Part shown: one piece after another, positions 7,885-16,332 of the stretch
How positions within the stretch are numbered: the stretch's first letter is position 1
How the letters are laid out: each line of letters opens with the position of its first letter
Source of the DNA: Anaerolineales bacterium
GTDB lineage: Bacteria; Chloroflexota; Anaerolineae; 4572-78; J111
Direction of reading: 5' to 3'
NCBI GenBank assembly: GCA_015075405.1
Contig: JABTUK010000002.1
Span: 1,178,001-1,242,000 of the forward strand
Length of the DNA stretch: 64,000 bases
Made by a program: the position numbers and the translations under genes
Notes under the pieces: model-generated
What the model was told of the DNA's origin: nothing
Database searches by the model: none
What the model saw: only the letters and a program-made list of their open reading frames with translations

Positions 7885-8514
7885 ATGGGTATTTTCGAGA
7901 CAATCAAAAAAGTTTTTACAGGTGATGAAAAACCAGACCGACAAGAAGCTTCAACTCCTTCAAAACCAGCCCCCCTATCCGAAGAAACCTATATTGCCGC
8001 CATCGAAGTGGAGCGGGCCGAAAAAGACGGATACTTCCGGCGCGACCCTTACGGGCCGATTGAAGACCGCACCAACTTTAGCGGCTTGAGCTATTACCCG
8101 CCCGACCCGGCCTTTCGTTTCACCCTGCCCCTCCAACGGGCCGAGCCGGAGTCGCTCACCTTCCAGACCAGCACCGGCGATGAGCGCGTCTATCAGCGCA
8201 TCGGTACGGTTGAGTTCGAGGTCGAAGGGCAGCCGGCCCAACTGGCTATTTATAAATCCGAAGATTATGATGAACTGTTCCTCCCCTTCCGCGATGCAAC
8301 CAGCGGCGTGGAAACCTATGGAGCGGGTCGCTACCTGGAGCCGGTGGAGTTAGGCAGCGGCGAACTGCTGGTGGACTTCAACCTGGCCTATAATCCCTAC
8401 TGCGCCTACTCCGATGCTTTCTCCTGTCCACTGCCGCCAGTGGAGAATTGGCTGACAACCGTACCCATCCGAGCCGGTGAAAAAATCTATAAAAAGCCTG
8501 AATCTACAAATTAG
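7885..8514 (+). CDS. DUF1684 domain protein
   Basis: A 209-aa protein. Residues about 35-205 match the DUF1684 pattern: KDGYFRRDPYGPI, then FSGLSYYPPDPAFRF, the strand-rich middle, and the typical end VDFNLAYNPYCAYSDAFSCPLPP. Members are small beta-rich cytosolic proteins of unknown biochemical role. The N-terminus MGIFETIKKVFTGDE is amphipathic and closely resembles the start of the PTS IIB protein at 34101 (MGFWDSFKKVMIGD). It may be a short membrane-touching helix. The gene lies 34 bp after copA in the same direction. Confidence 0.82.
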   Translation: MGIFETIKKVFTGDEKPDRQEASTPSKPAPLSEETYIAAIEVERAEKDGYFRRDPYGPIEDRTNFSGLSYYPPDPAFRFTLPLQRAEPESLTFQTSTGDERVYQRIGTVEFEVEGQPAQLAIYKSEDYDELFLPFRDATSGVETYGAGRYLEPVELGSGELLVDFNLAYNPYCAYSDAFSCPLPPVENWLTTVPIRAGEKIYKKPESTN

Positions 8515-8634
8515 CTTGACTTTAAATTCGTGTTAAAGGTATAATCACCACAATCTAATCCAGAGAATTTGATTGGCCCAGTTGCTTTCAAGCACTCCGC
8601 TGTAGCCTCAATATTCAGGATTTCAGGGGGACGG

Positions 8635-9747
8635 TTGAATATTAATCAACGCCGATTAAATGTTTGTTTTGTTGTCACTTTGTTTCTTGGGTTTGTCTGG
8701 ATAGGGCGGGTTCAGGCAAGTGGTCCCCTTCAAGAAAGCGCTTCCGATGAAGAATGTCTGGCCTGTCACGGCAGGCCCAATCTCACCTACGAATTTCCGT
8801 CGGGTGAAGTTTGGTCACTGTATGTTGACCAGGATAGTTTTCATGCTTCTATCCACGGGCAGGAGGAGCTTGCCTGTACCGACTGCCATACGGATATAAC
8901 CGATTATCCTCACCCGCCGCTGAAAGCCAACTCTCCGCGCTTTTATGCCCTGGAACAATACCAAACCTGCCAGGGGTGTCACGAAGAGGTGTACAAAAAG
9001 TCGCTGGACAGTATTCACGCCAGAGAAATTGCCTCCGGTAATTGGGATGCCGCCGTCTGCACCGATTGTCACGACCCTCACGCCACTCAATCGCCCAATG
9101 AGCCGCGCACGGCCATCCCGCTGACTTGCTCCAAATGCCACTCCGGCATTTATAACGAATACCTCGATAGTGTTCACGGCCAGGCCCTGGTTGACGAGAA
9201 CAACGCCGATGTGCCGACCTGCATTGATTGCCACGGCGTCCACAACCAAGAAGACCCCCGGACCACCGAGTTTCGCCTCAACTCGCCCAACCTCTGCGCC
9301 GATTGCCACGCCGACGAAGCCTTGATGAGCAAGTATGACATCTCAACCCACGTCTTCGACACCTACGTGGCCGATTTTCATGGTACAACGGTGACGCTGT
9401 TTGAGCGCCAATCGCCCGACCAGCCCACCAACAAGCCGGTCTGTTACGACTGTCACGGCGTCCACAATATGAAAAGCCACAAAGACCCCGAGGCCCAGGT
9501 CTCCCATGAACGACTGCTGCAAACCTGCCAAAAATGTCACCCGGATGCTACCGAAAATTTCTCGGCCACATGGCTCGGACACTATGAACCAGATATTAAC
9601 AAATATCCGATGGTCTATTTTGTAGACCTTTTCTACAAGATATTCATCCCGGCCGTGCTCGGTTTTATGGGGGTCTATGTGGTCAGTGACGTAGCCAGTA
9701 ATTTTATCCGGCGGGTGTTTGGCCGGAATAAACGGGGAGCGGCGTAA
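8635..9747 (+). CDS. Nine-heme c-type cytochrome with C-terminal membrane anchor
   Basis: A multiheme cytochrome with nine CXXCH sites: CLACH, CTDCH, CQGCH, CTDCH, CSKCH, CIDCH, CADCH, CYDCH and CQKCH. Extra His residues between them (SIHGQEE, SIHAREI, SVHGQAL) fit bis-His ligation as in the cytochrome c3/c7 and NrfH-like groups. The chosen start is TTG at 8635 behind AGGGGGA, giving a signal peptide (LNVCFVVTLFLGFVWIGRVQA). A longer frame from TTG 8569 is possible. A C-terminal helix (FYKIFIPAVLGFMGVYVVSD) anchors it. It is placed three bases before a cytochrome b/c fusion gene, so the two probably form a quinol-oxidising unit. Confidence 0.9.
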   Translation: MNINQRRLNVCFVVTLFLGFVWIGRVQASGPLQESASDEECLACHGRPNLTYEFPSGEVWSLYVDQDSFHASIHGQEELACTDCHTDITDYPHPPLKANSPRFYALEQYQTCQGCHEEVYKKSLDSIHAREIASGNWDAAVCTDCHDPHATQSPNEPRTAIPLTCSKCHSGIYNEYLDSVHGQALVDENNADVPTCIDCHGVHNQEDPRTTEFRLNSPNLCADCHADEALMSKYDISTHVFDTYVADFHGTTVTLFERQSPDQPTNKPVCYDCHGVHNMKSHKDPEAQVSHERLLQTCQKCHPDATENFSATWLGHYEPDINKYPMVYFVDLFYKIFIPAVLGFMGVYVVSDVASNFIRRVFGRNKRGAA

Positions 9748-9749
9748 CG

Positions 9750-11288
9750 ATGACGACCCAAAAGGAACGCTATCTCCGCTTCACCCTGGCCCAACGCCTG
9801 GAACACTGGATTATGATGGTTTCGTTTACCATCCTCTGCCTGACAGGGCTGCCCCAACGCTATCCCCTGAACCCCTGGGCCGATTGGATTATCCGCAACC
9901 TGGGGGGGATTGAAACTGTTCGTATCATTCACCGGGTCTCCGCCGTTGTCTTTATGCTGGTTCTGCTTTACCACATCATCATGGTTTTCTATCGGGTTTA
10001 TGTTTTGCGGGTACGCCTGACCATGCTGCCCGGCCTCAAAGATGCGCTTGATTTGCTCGACAGCGTCCGCTATCAGTTAGGGTTAATCCGGCAGCAGCCC
10101 AAACTCCCCCGTTACACCTTTGCCGAGAAGATGGAATATTGGGCCGTTATCTGGGGCGGGGTGATTATGGTGATAACCGGCTTTATGCTCTGGAACCCCA
10201 TTGCCACCACCCGTTTTTTACCCGGCGAATTTGTGCCGGCCGCAAAAGCCGCCCACAGCGCTGAAGCGCTGCTGGCCTTCCTGGCAATTATCATCTGGCA
10301 CTTTTACTGGGTTCACCTGAAAGTGTTTAACCGCTCCATTTTCAGCGGGTATTTAACCCGCGAACAGATGCAGCACGAGCATGCCGCCGAACTGGAAGAG
10401 ATTGAGTCGGGCCGGATTCCGCCCCCACCGCCCCCCGAAGCGAAACTTCGCCGCGAACGTATTTTTGTGCCGATTGCCTCGATTACGGCAGCGGTGGGGC
10501 TGGTGAGTTTGTACGGCTTTGTTACCTTTGAACAAACAGCCATCACCACCATCCCCCCCGCCGAAACCGTCATCGCCTTTCTCCCGGCTACGCCAACCCC
10601 CAGCCCAACCCCCAGCCCACCCCCCCCACCGACTCCCACTCCTCTTGGCGGGGTGGCCGAGCCGGTCAGTGTACCCTTGATTACCCATCCTCTGGGCGGG
10701 CGGGAGGATTGTCAGGAGTGCCACGCCCTGGATGGTCCCTTACCCTATCCAGAAAACCACGAAGGCTGGCCTGTTTCGAGCTGCACTGTCTGCCATTCAA
10801 CCGAGCAGGAAAATCCCCCGCCCCCGCCAGTTGAGCATAAACTCCAGGGGCGGGAAGACTGCTTAAAGTGCCATGAGTTGGACACCTTGCCTGAGAGTCA
10901 TCAGGCCGCCGAATTTACCAACGATAACTGTTTAATCTGTCACACGCCGGCAGGTCAAGCTGTAGCCGAGGCAGACCCAACCACCGAGCCTGAAACAGAG
11001 CCTACCGCCGAAACGCCGGTGGGGGATATCAGTTTTGCGGCGGACATCCTGCCCGCGCTTGAGGAAAACTGCGCTACCTGTCACGGCAGCATCGCCATGG
11101 GCGACCTGGATGTAACCAGTTACGAGGCTATATTGAAAGGTGGGGCCAATGGCTCCTCTGTAACGCCCGGCTCACCCGACCAAAGCCCGCTGGTGACAGT
11201 CATTCAAGGCAATCATCTCGGCACGCTGCCCGAGCCTGATTTACAAAAGCTCATCGCCTGGGTTGCCGCCGGGGCCGAGAATAATTAG
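9750..11288 (+). CDS. Cytochrome b (FdnI/b561-like) fused to a pentaheme c module
   Basis: The 512-aa protein begins with a membrane cytochrome b domain similar to formate dehydrogenase gamma or Ni-Fe hydrogenase b subunits. It has helices near residues 25-45, 65-90, 125-150 and 165-190, with ligand-like His in RLEHW, RIIHR, LLYHI and IIWHFYWVH. A further helix near 235-255 leads to a Pro/Thr linker (TPTPSPTPSPPPPPTPTP). Outside lie five heme sites: CQECH, CTVCH, CLKCH, CLICH and CATCH. The first four form two copies of a di-heme module also present in the next gene. The last belongs to a planctomycete-type cytochrome domain (ILPALEENCATCHG). This would pass electrons from menaquinol to external hemes in one chain. 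Confidence 0.88.
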   Translation: MTTQKERYLRFTLAQRLEHWIMMVSFTILCLTGLPQRYPLNPWADWIIRNLGGIETVRIIHRVSAVVFMLVLLYHIIMVFYRVYVLRVRLTMLPGLKDALDLLDSVRYQLGLIRQQPKLPRYTFAEKMEYWAVIWGGVIMVITGFMLWNPIATTRFLPGEFVPAAKAAHSAEALLAFLAIIIWHFYWVHLKVFNRSIFSGYLTREQMQHEHAAELEEIESGRIPPPPPPEAKLRRERIFVPIASITAAVGLVSLYGFVTFEQTAITTIPPAETVIAFLPATPTPSPTPSPPPPPTPTPLGGVAEPVSVPLITHPLGGREDCQECHALDGPLPYPENHEGWPVSSCTVCHSTEQENPPPPPVEHKLQGREDCLKCHELDTLPESHQAAEFTNDNCLICHTPAGQAVAEADPTTEPETEPTAETPVGDISFAADILPALEENCATCHGSIAMGDLDVTSYEAILKGGANGSSVTPGSPDQSPLVTVIQGNHLGTLPEPDLQKLIAWVAAGAENN

Positions 11289-11435
11289 AACCCCGATGAT
11301 AACTATCCTATAGTTAGGTGACATTTGTTACTATTCAGGCGCATATAAATTTTATAAAATAGGGTTACTTTTTTTAATCTAAAATTAATCTTAGGCTCTT
11401 AACCTCACTTGCCGTCAATTCCAAAGGAGGAAGTG

Positions 11436-13316
11436 ATGCGCAAAATCATAGGGTGGTTCACCAGTTTAAAGTGGCCTGTTCGCTGGCTGGTGGCGGTGCT
11501 TACGGTTATTGTCCTGTTTCTGCTGGCCGTTACGGTCAGCGCGACTACCTGGGAATATACCAACAGCCCGGAGTTCTGCGGCACGGTTTGCCATACCATG
11601 CCGCCCGAATACACCGCCTATCAAATTTCTCCCCACGCTCGTGTTGATTGTGTAGACTGTCACCTGGGGCGAGACTCTATTTTGTTGACAGTGCCCCGCA
11701 AAGCCAGGGAAGTCACCCACGTGATTAATGCCCTCACCCAGGCTTACGAACCGCCCATTTACGTCAAAAATCTGCGCCCTGCCCGCGATACCTGTGAGCG
11801 CTGCCACAACCCCGATAAATTCTCCTCGGATACTTTTGTCCAAATCAGACGTTACGCTGACGATGAACCCAACAGTCAACAAAGCATCTTCCTGATTCTC
11901 AAAACCGGCGGCGGCACCCGGCGCGAGGGTCTGGGCCGGGGTATTCACTGGCACATCGAAAATGAGGTCTGGTACTACACCGATGACCCACTCAAGCAAA
12001 CCATTCCCTACATCAAAGAGGTGGGGACGGAGGGGCAGGTTGTCGAGTATCTGGATGTCGAAGCCGGCTTGCCACCCGACTTTGGTCGAGAAGTGGCGGA
12101 CAAGTTGCAGCGGATGGACTGTATTGACTGCCACAACCGTATTTCCCATCTGTTCCGCTCTCCGGCTGATGCCATAGACCAGGCCCTGGCCCGCCAACAA
12201 ATTGAGGCGACCATTCCCGCGATAAAAGAACAGGGGGTTCGGGTTTTAAGCCAACAGTTCCCCAGTACCGAAGAGGGTTTGAAATCTATTGCCGCTTTAG
12301 AGGGTTGGTATCAGGAAAACTATCCTGATTTTTATGCCCAGCATAAGGAACCGGTCCAAAAGGCGGTGGCTGCCCTTCAAGAAATTTTTACGGTCACAGT
12401 ATTTCCCAATATGGGGGTCGGCTGGCAAACCCATCCCAACAACGTGGGACACAAAGAGTTTCCCGGCTGCTTCCGCTGCCATGATGGCAAGCACACCTCG
12501 CCCGCAGGCCAGACCGTGCGCCTGGAATGTAACATCTGCCACTCCATTCCTGAAATTGTGGATGATAAAGCGAAGCAGGCTCCGCTCATCAGCATTGACA
12601 AACCCGACGAGCCAGACTCGCACCGGGATTCCAACTGGCTGGCCCGCCATCGTTACCAATTCGATCAGACCTGCGCCGAGTGTCACGACATTAGCAATCC
12701 GGGCGGCGCTGATAACAGCAGTTTTTGCGCCAACAGCGGCTGCCACGCCACCGAGTGGAAGTTTGTCGGCCTGGATGCGCCGGCCATCCGCGCTATGGTT
12801 GAGCCGCCCACAGTACCCGGCTCCGGCAAACCCCGTCCTGTACCGCACCCTGTTGGACCGCGCACCGACTGCGCCATTTGCCACGACGCCGAAAGCGTCC
12901 GCCCCCTTCCGGCCGAACATCCCGGCTATGAGCAATCACTCTGCACTTTGTGTCACCAACCTACCCTGACCGATACTCCTGGCGAGACAGTCGCCAAAAT
13001 CTCCGTGCCCAACATTCCCCACCGGGTCGAGGGCCAGGAGGAAAAGTGCCTGACCTGTCATGAGCCGGATGCCGTTTCGCCCTTCCCGCAGAGCCATGTC
13101 GAGTGGTCCGTGGAGACCTGCCTGTTCTGTCATCAGACGGCAGCGATAACAGAGGCCGAGGACGACGAAGGCCGGCCTCAAATTCCTCATACGCTGGAAG
13201 GACGCGAGGACTGCTTGCTCTGCCACAGCCTGGATAGCATCAAACCCTTCCCGCCCAACCACGAGAACCGCAGCGTCGAGAAGTGTCAAAATTGTCATAA
13301 GCCGGAAGAACTGTAG
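11436..13316 (+). CDS. 14-heme NapC/NirT-type cytochrome
   Basis: The start is ATG 11436 behind AAAGGAGG, giving 626 aa. An N-terminal anchor helix (WLVAVLTVIVLFLLAVTVSA) leads to a NapC/NirT-like first heme site, CGTVCHTM, which has three residues between the cysteines instead of two. Twelve ordinary CXXCH sites follow (CVDCH, CERCH, CIDCH, CFRCH, CNICH, CAECH, CAICH, CTLCH, CLTCH, CLFCH, CLLCH, CQNCH). One further site has four residues between the cysteines (CANSGCH). The last six hemes form three copies of a di-heme module with a PxPxxH spacer. NapC-family proteins take electrons from menaquinol. The long C-terminus would extend the wire outwards. Confidence 0.9.
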   Translation: MRKIIGWFTSLKWPVRWLVAVLTVIVLFLLAVTVSATTWEYTNSPEFCGTVCHTMPPEYTAYQISPHARVDCVDCHLGRDSILLTVPRKAREVTHVINALTQAYEPPIYVKNLRPARDTCERCHNPDKFSSDTFVQIRRYADDEPNSQQSIFLILKTGGGTRREGLGRGIHWHIENEVWYYTDDPLKQTIPYIKEVGTEGQVVEYLDVEAGLPPDFGREVADKLQRMDCIDCHNRISHLFRSPADAIDQALARQQIEATIPAIKEQGVRVLSQQFPSTEEGLKSIAALEGWYQENYPDFYAQHKEPVQKAVAALQEIFTVTVFPNMGVGWQTHPNNVGHKEFPGCFRCHDGKHTSPAGQTVRLECNICHSIPEIVDDKAKQAPLISIDKPDEPDSHRDSNWLARHRYQFDQTCAECHDISNPGGADNSSFCANSGCHATEWKFVGLDAPAIRAMVEPPTVPGSGKPRPVPHPVGPRTDCAICHDAESVRPLPAEHPGYEQSLCTLCHQPTLTDTPGETVAKISVPNIPHRVEGQEEKCLTCHEPDAVSPFPQSHVEWSVETCLFCHQTAAITEAEDDEGRPQIPHTLEGREDCLLCHSLDSIKPFPPNHENRSVEKCQNCHKPEEL

Positions 13317-13326
13317 CCAGCAGGAG

Positions 13327-13381
13327 CTTCCCCAATCTCGTTCCCAAACTGACGCGCAGCGTGGGAACGAGATTGGGGAAG
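13327..13381. repeat. Perfect 20-bp-stem hairpin between cytochrome genes
   Basis: The left arm 13327-13346 (CTTCCCCAATCTCGTTCCCA) is exactly complementary to 13362-13381, with a 15-nt loop containing ACGCGCAGCG. There is no T-run after it. It is therefore more likely a REP-like repeat or mRNA processing hairpin than a terminator. Between here and 13513 nothing else is recognisable. Confidence 0.75.
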
Positions 13382-13512
13382 ACAATCTCCAAAACTATAG
13401 TGAAAGGAGGTGATTATTAAAAATCATCCAACTTCTCCCTCACATACCGCCACAGTTGCCGAGGGATAACTAGCTAAACTCTAAACGAAAGGGGGTTGAC
13501 TGTAAAATCATT

Positions 13513-13526
13513 TTGATATTAATCAA
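13513..13526. promoter_or_regulatory. Perfect FNR-type box upstream of the decaheme gene
   Basis: TTGATATTAATCAA matches the FNR consensus TTGAT-N4-ATCAA at every fixed position. It lies 65 bp upstream of the decaheme cytochrome start and overlaps a possible promoter (TTGACT at 13496-13501 with AT-rich bases 15 nt later). An FNR/CRP-family regulator acting under low oxygen is the natural reading. Whether this genome has one cannot be seen here. Confidence 0.6.
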
Positions 13527-13577
13527 AGATATGAACATGAAACGAGTTAACTAACCGTCAGGAGGTGAGTGTTACTT

Positions 13578-15680
13578 ATGAAAAAATTGATAATCCTGCT
13601 CACCGTCGGTTTAGGGGCAGCCTTGCTCTTAGCGGTTGTGTTCTACGCCAGCCAAACTACCATCGAGTTGGTCAGCGCCCAGGAAGCGGTAGAAATTCCC
13701 TTCCTGGAGGAGTGGCAGTCTTCCGGCCACGCTGACGCTTCGGCTGAGGCCTTTGTGCATTGGAACGAGGAATCTCCGGCGGAGGTTCCGGTTACGTGCG
13801 CCAAGTGTCACAGCACGCCCGGCTACCAGGATTTTATCGGGGCGGATGGCTCGGCGGCTGGTGAAGTAGACGCAGCCGCGCCCATCGGCACGGTGGTCGA
13901 ATGTACTGCTTGCCATAACAATGCAACGCTGACCATGGATAGTGTGGTCATGCCCTCTGGTATTGAAATCACCAACTTGGGTGACGAATCTCGCTGTATG
14001 CAGTGCCACCAGGGCCGGGCCTCCACTGTTACGGTTGACGAGTCCATTGCCAAGGCCAACCTAACCGACGTTGACACCGTCAGTCCAGATTTAGGTTTTA
14101 CCAATATCCACTACTACGCCGCAGCAGCCAGCAAGTATGGCACCCTGGCCAAAGGCGGCTACCAGTATGAAGGTAAGTCGTACGATGGCAACTTTGCCCA
14201 TGTGGAAGCGTTTGACACGTGTATCGAGTGCCACGACTCTCACACTTTGGAAGTGAAGCTGGAAGCATGCCAGGGCTGCCACGAAGGCGTAGCCAGTGTG
14301 GACGACCTCAAGAATGTCCGCATGCAAGGCTCGCTGGTAGACTATGATGGCGATGGCGACACTGAAGAAGGCATCTACTTCGAGCTAGAGGGGCTACAAA
14401 CCACCCTGTATCAGGCCATTCAAATCTATGCCATCGAGAAAAGCCAGGCCCCCATCGCCTACGACTCGGCCACACATCCGTACTTCTTCCTCGACACCAA
14501 CAAGAACGGCCAGGCCGACCCCGACGAAGCCAACGGTGACAACCGTTACAACGCCTGGACCGCTCGCCTGGCTAAAGCTGCTTACAACTATCAGATGTCC
14601 CTCAAAGACCCCGGCGCTTTTGCTCACGGTGGCAAGTACATCATTCAACTGTTGTACGACTCCGTCGAAGACCTGAACGCCGGCCTATCCAAACCCATTG
14701 ACTTGAGCCAGGCCAACCGCATTGACGATGGTCACTTTGCCGGTTCGGAAGAAGCTTTCCGTCACTGGGATGAAGATGGCATGGTCGAAGCCGGTTGCGC
14801 CAAGTGTCACTCCGCCGAAGGGTTGCCGACCTTCCTGGAGAACGAAGCTAACATCGCCGTGACCCCCTCAAACGGGCTGCAATGCTCAACCTGTCACAAC
14901 GACGTGACCACCTTCTCGCGCTACGAGGTGTCCGAGGTCAAGTTCCCCAGCGGCGCAACCCTCAGCTTTGGCGAAGCCGTTGACGACAACCTCTGCCTCA
15001 ACTGCCACCAAGGCCGCGAGTCGACGGTCAGCGTTAACAGGCTGATCGAAGGTCTTGACCCTGACCAGGGCAATGAGAAACTGCGCTTCCTGAATGTCCA
15101 CTACTTTGCCGCCGGAGCCACCCTCTTTGGCGGTGAAGCCCAGGGCGCTTACGAGTACGAGGGCAAAACCTACGTCGGGCGAAATGAGCACGTGGAAGAG
15201 GCGGCTACCTGTACCCAATGCCATAGCACGCACGGCCTGGAAGTTCAGGTACAACTGTGCGCCGATTGTCACGACGGCGTTGAGACTGAGGAAGACCTGC
15301 GGGCCATCCGCGAGTCTGGCGACGACTTCGACGGCGACGGCGACACTGACGAAGGTCTGGCCGGCGAGATTGACACGATGCGTGAAGCCCTGTATGCAGC
15401 CGTTCAGGATTACGCTGAGACCGAGGCCGGCGCAGCGCTGGTGTACAACCCGCAGAGCTATCCTTACTTCTTTGCCGACGCCAACGGCAACGGCGAAGCC
15501 GACGATGGGGAAGGGGCTTACTCAGCCTGGACTCCGCGTCTGCTGCAAGCTGCCTATAATTACCAGTACAGCTCCAAAGATCCGGGCGCGTTCGCCCACA
15601 ACGGCCTTTATATCCTCCAGGTAGTTTATGACAGCCTGGAAGACTTGGGCGCTGATGTGAGCGGCATGACCCGCCCATAG
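13578..15680 (+). CDS. Secreted decaheme cytochrome with duplicated five-heme halves and Ca-type loops
   Basis: The ATG at 13578 follows GGAGGTGAG. The protein has 700 aa and a signal peptide (LIILLTVGLGAALLLAVVFYAS) but no C-terminal anchor. Ten CXXCH sites fall into two homologous halves: CAKCH, CTACH, CMQCH, CIECH, CQGCH and then CAKCH, CSTCH, CLNCH, CTQCH, CADCH. Each half starts with a GHxxxSxEAFxHW motif, has CxxCHQGRxSTV at its third heme and ends with KDPGAFAHxGxYIxQxxYDS. Each half also carries two Asp-rich, EF-hand-like loops (DYDGDGDTEEG and DTNKNGQADPDEANGD; DFDGDGDTDEG and DANGNGEADDGEG). It is probably an extracytoplasmic electron conduit. The substrate is unknown. An FNR box lies upstream and a terminator downstream. 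Confidence 0.92.
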   Translation: MKKLIILLTVGLGAALLLAVVFYASQTTIELVSAQEAVEIPFLEEWQSSGHADASAEAFVHWNEESPAEVPVTCAKCHSTPGYQDFIGADGSAAGEVDAAAPIGTVVECTACHNNATLTMDSVVMPSGIEITNLGDESRCMQCHQGRASTVTVDESIAKANLTDVDTVSPDLGFTNIHYYAAAASKYGTLAKGGYQYEGKSYDGNFAHVEAFDTCIECHDSHTLEVKLEACQGCHEGVASVDDLKNVRMQGSLVDYDGDGDTEEGIYFELEGLQTTLYQAIQIYAIEKSQAPIAYDSATHPYFFLDTNKNGQADPDEANGDNRYNAWTARLAKAAYNYQMSLKDPGAFAHGGKYIIQLLYDSVEDLNAGLSKPIDLSQANRIDDGHFAGSEEAFRHWDEDGMVEAGCAKCHSAEGLPTFLENEANIAVTPSNGLQCSTCHNDVTTFSRYEVSEVKFPSGATLSFGEAVDDNLCLNCHQGRESTVSVNRLIEGLDPDQGNEKLRFLNVHYFAAGATLFGGEAQGAYEYEGKTYVGRNEHVEEAATCTQCHSTHGLEVQVQLCADCHDGVETEEDLRAIRESGDDFDGDGDTDEGLAGEIDTMREALYAAVQDYAETEAGAALVYNPQSYPYFFADANGNGEADDGEGAYSAWTPRLLQAAYNYQYSSKDPGAFAHNGLYILQVVYDSLEDLGADVSGMTRP

Positions 15681-15712
15681 GCGTCACCAGACTGCCGCCT
15701 AAGCAACACCCC

Positions 15713-15747
15713 AGACCGGGCAGCGCAAACTGCCCGGTCTTCTTTTA
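15713..15747 (+). terminator. Rho-independent terminator after the decaheme gene
   Basis: AGACCGGGCAG (15713-15723) pairs perfectly with CTGCCCGGTCT (15730-15740) around the loop CGCAAA and is followed by TCTTTT. It ends the decaheme transcript 33 bp after the stop. Confidence 0.9.
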
Positions 15748-15900
15748 TCCCCTGCGGATGGGGCAAACACCCCACTCTGCCCCATGAAAACCAGTTGCAT
15801 TTTGCCCTTTACCAGACCCGTTTAACACCCCAAATGGGTGTAATCCCACATAGAGTCTACCTCCTGGACATGGTACAGTAAGGATAAGGAAGTTCTATCG

Positions 15901-16012
15901 TTACTACTCATGTCATTTCGAGACCGAAGGTCGAGAAATCCCCAGGACGCAATACATAAAAGTAAAGTATCGGGATTTCTCCCTGCGGTCGAAATGACAT
16001 GGCTGAGCATTT
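15901..16012. repeat. Palindromic repeat family A
   Basis: A full copy without the side motif: TTACTACTCATGTCATTTCGAG on the left, GAGAAATCCCC and GGGATTTCTCCC as inner arms, and TCGAAATGACATGGCTGAGCA on the right. It fills most of the gap between the decaheme terminator and the small membrane protein at 16051. Confidence 0.9.
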
Positions 16013-16050
16013 GCGTTCTATCAACCTGTAGAAATGGAGGTAGGTTTAAA

Positions 16051-16179
16051 ATGTCTACAGAACTATTCCTCAGCACAATAATCTTAATCAGTCTGGCCAT
16101 ACTTCGCTTGGGTGTGCCGCTCTTGATGTTGTGGCTGCTGGGCAAGGGTCTGCGTTACCTGCAAACAGCATTGCCGTAA
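16051..16179 (+). CDS. Tiny membrane protein (42 aa) in the cytochrome island
   Basis: The ATG at 16051 follows GGAGG at ten bases. The product is almost entirely one hydrophobic helix (LFLSTIILISLAILRLGVPL then LLMLWLLGKGLRYL). The motif LRLGVPL...L.LLGKGLRYL closely resembles the N-terminal helix of the minus-strand protein at 19609-19998 (LRLAVPLAVVLLVGYWLRRL), so the two appear related. Small single-helix proteins of this kind often stabilise respiratory membrane complexes. Here that is inference from position, just before the heptaheme/Fe-S/NrfD genes. Confidence 0.6.
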   Translation: MSTELFLSTIILISLAILRLGVPLLMLWLLGKGLRYLQTALP

Positions 16180-16199
16180 ACGTCCCCCTAAAATCAAAT

Positions 16200-16315
16200 T
16201 CCCCCACCTGTAACAGAAAAACGCAGGAACACGGAGAACACTGAGAAGACACAGAGATTCACAGAGGATTGCAAATTTTATCTCCATACCTCTCTGCGAA
16301 ACTCTGCGTAACAGC
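16200..16315. repeat. Purine/CT-rich intergenic repeat
   Basis: An A/G-rich run with CGCAGGAACACGGAGAAC and CACAGAGATTCACAGAGG is partly mirrored by CTCTCTGCGAAACTCTGCGT. Similar words occur near 19.3 kb (ACGCAGATACACGCTG). No gene is visible in it. Confidence 0.45.
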
Positions 16316-16332
16316 TACTTGAGGAGTCTGGT

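Noticed and set aside
8633..8651. FNR-like site TTGAATATTAATCAA at the nine-heme gene start
   Set aside because: The half-sites are one base too far apart for FNR, and the sequence overlaps the proposed start codon, so it is probably coding sequence.
11409..11435. TTG start at 11409 for the 14-heme cytochrome
   Set aside because: AAAGGAGG lies just before the ATG at 11436, and the peptide before it is not part of the signal anchor.
13327..13381. The 20-bp-stem hairpin as a terminator
   Set aside because: No T-run follows, and the word GTTCCCA...TGGGAAC with a GCGCAGCG loop looks like a dispersed repeat.
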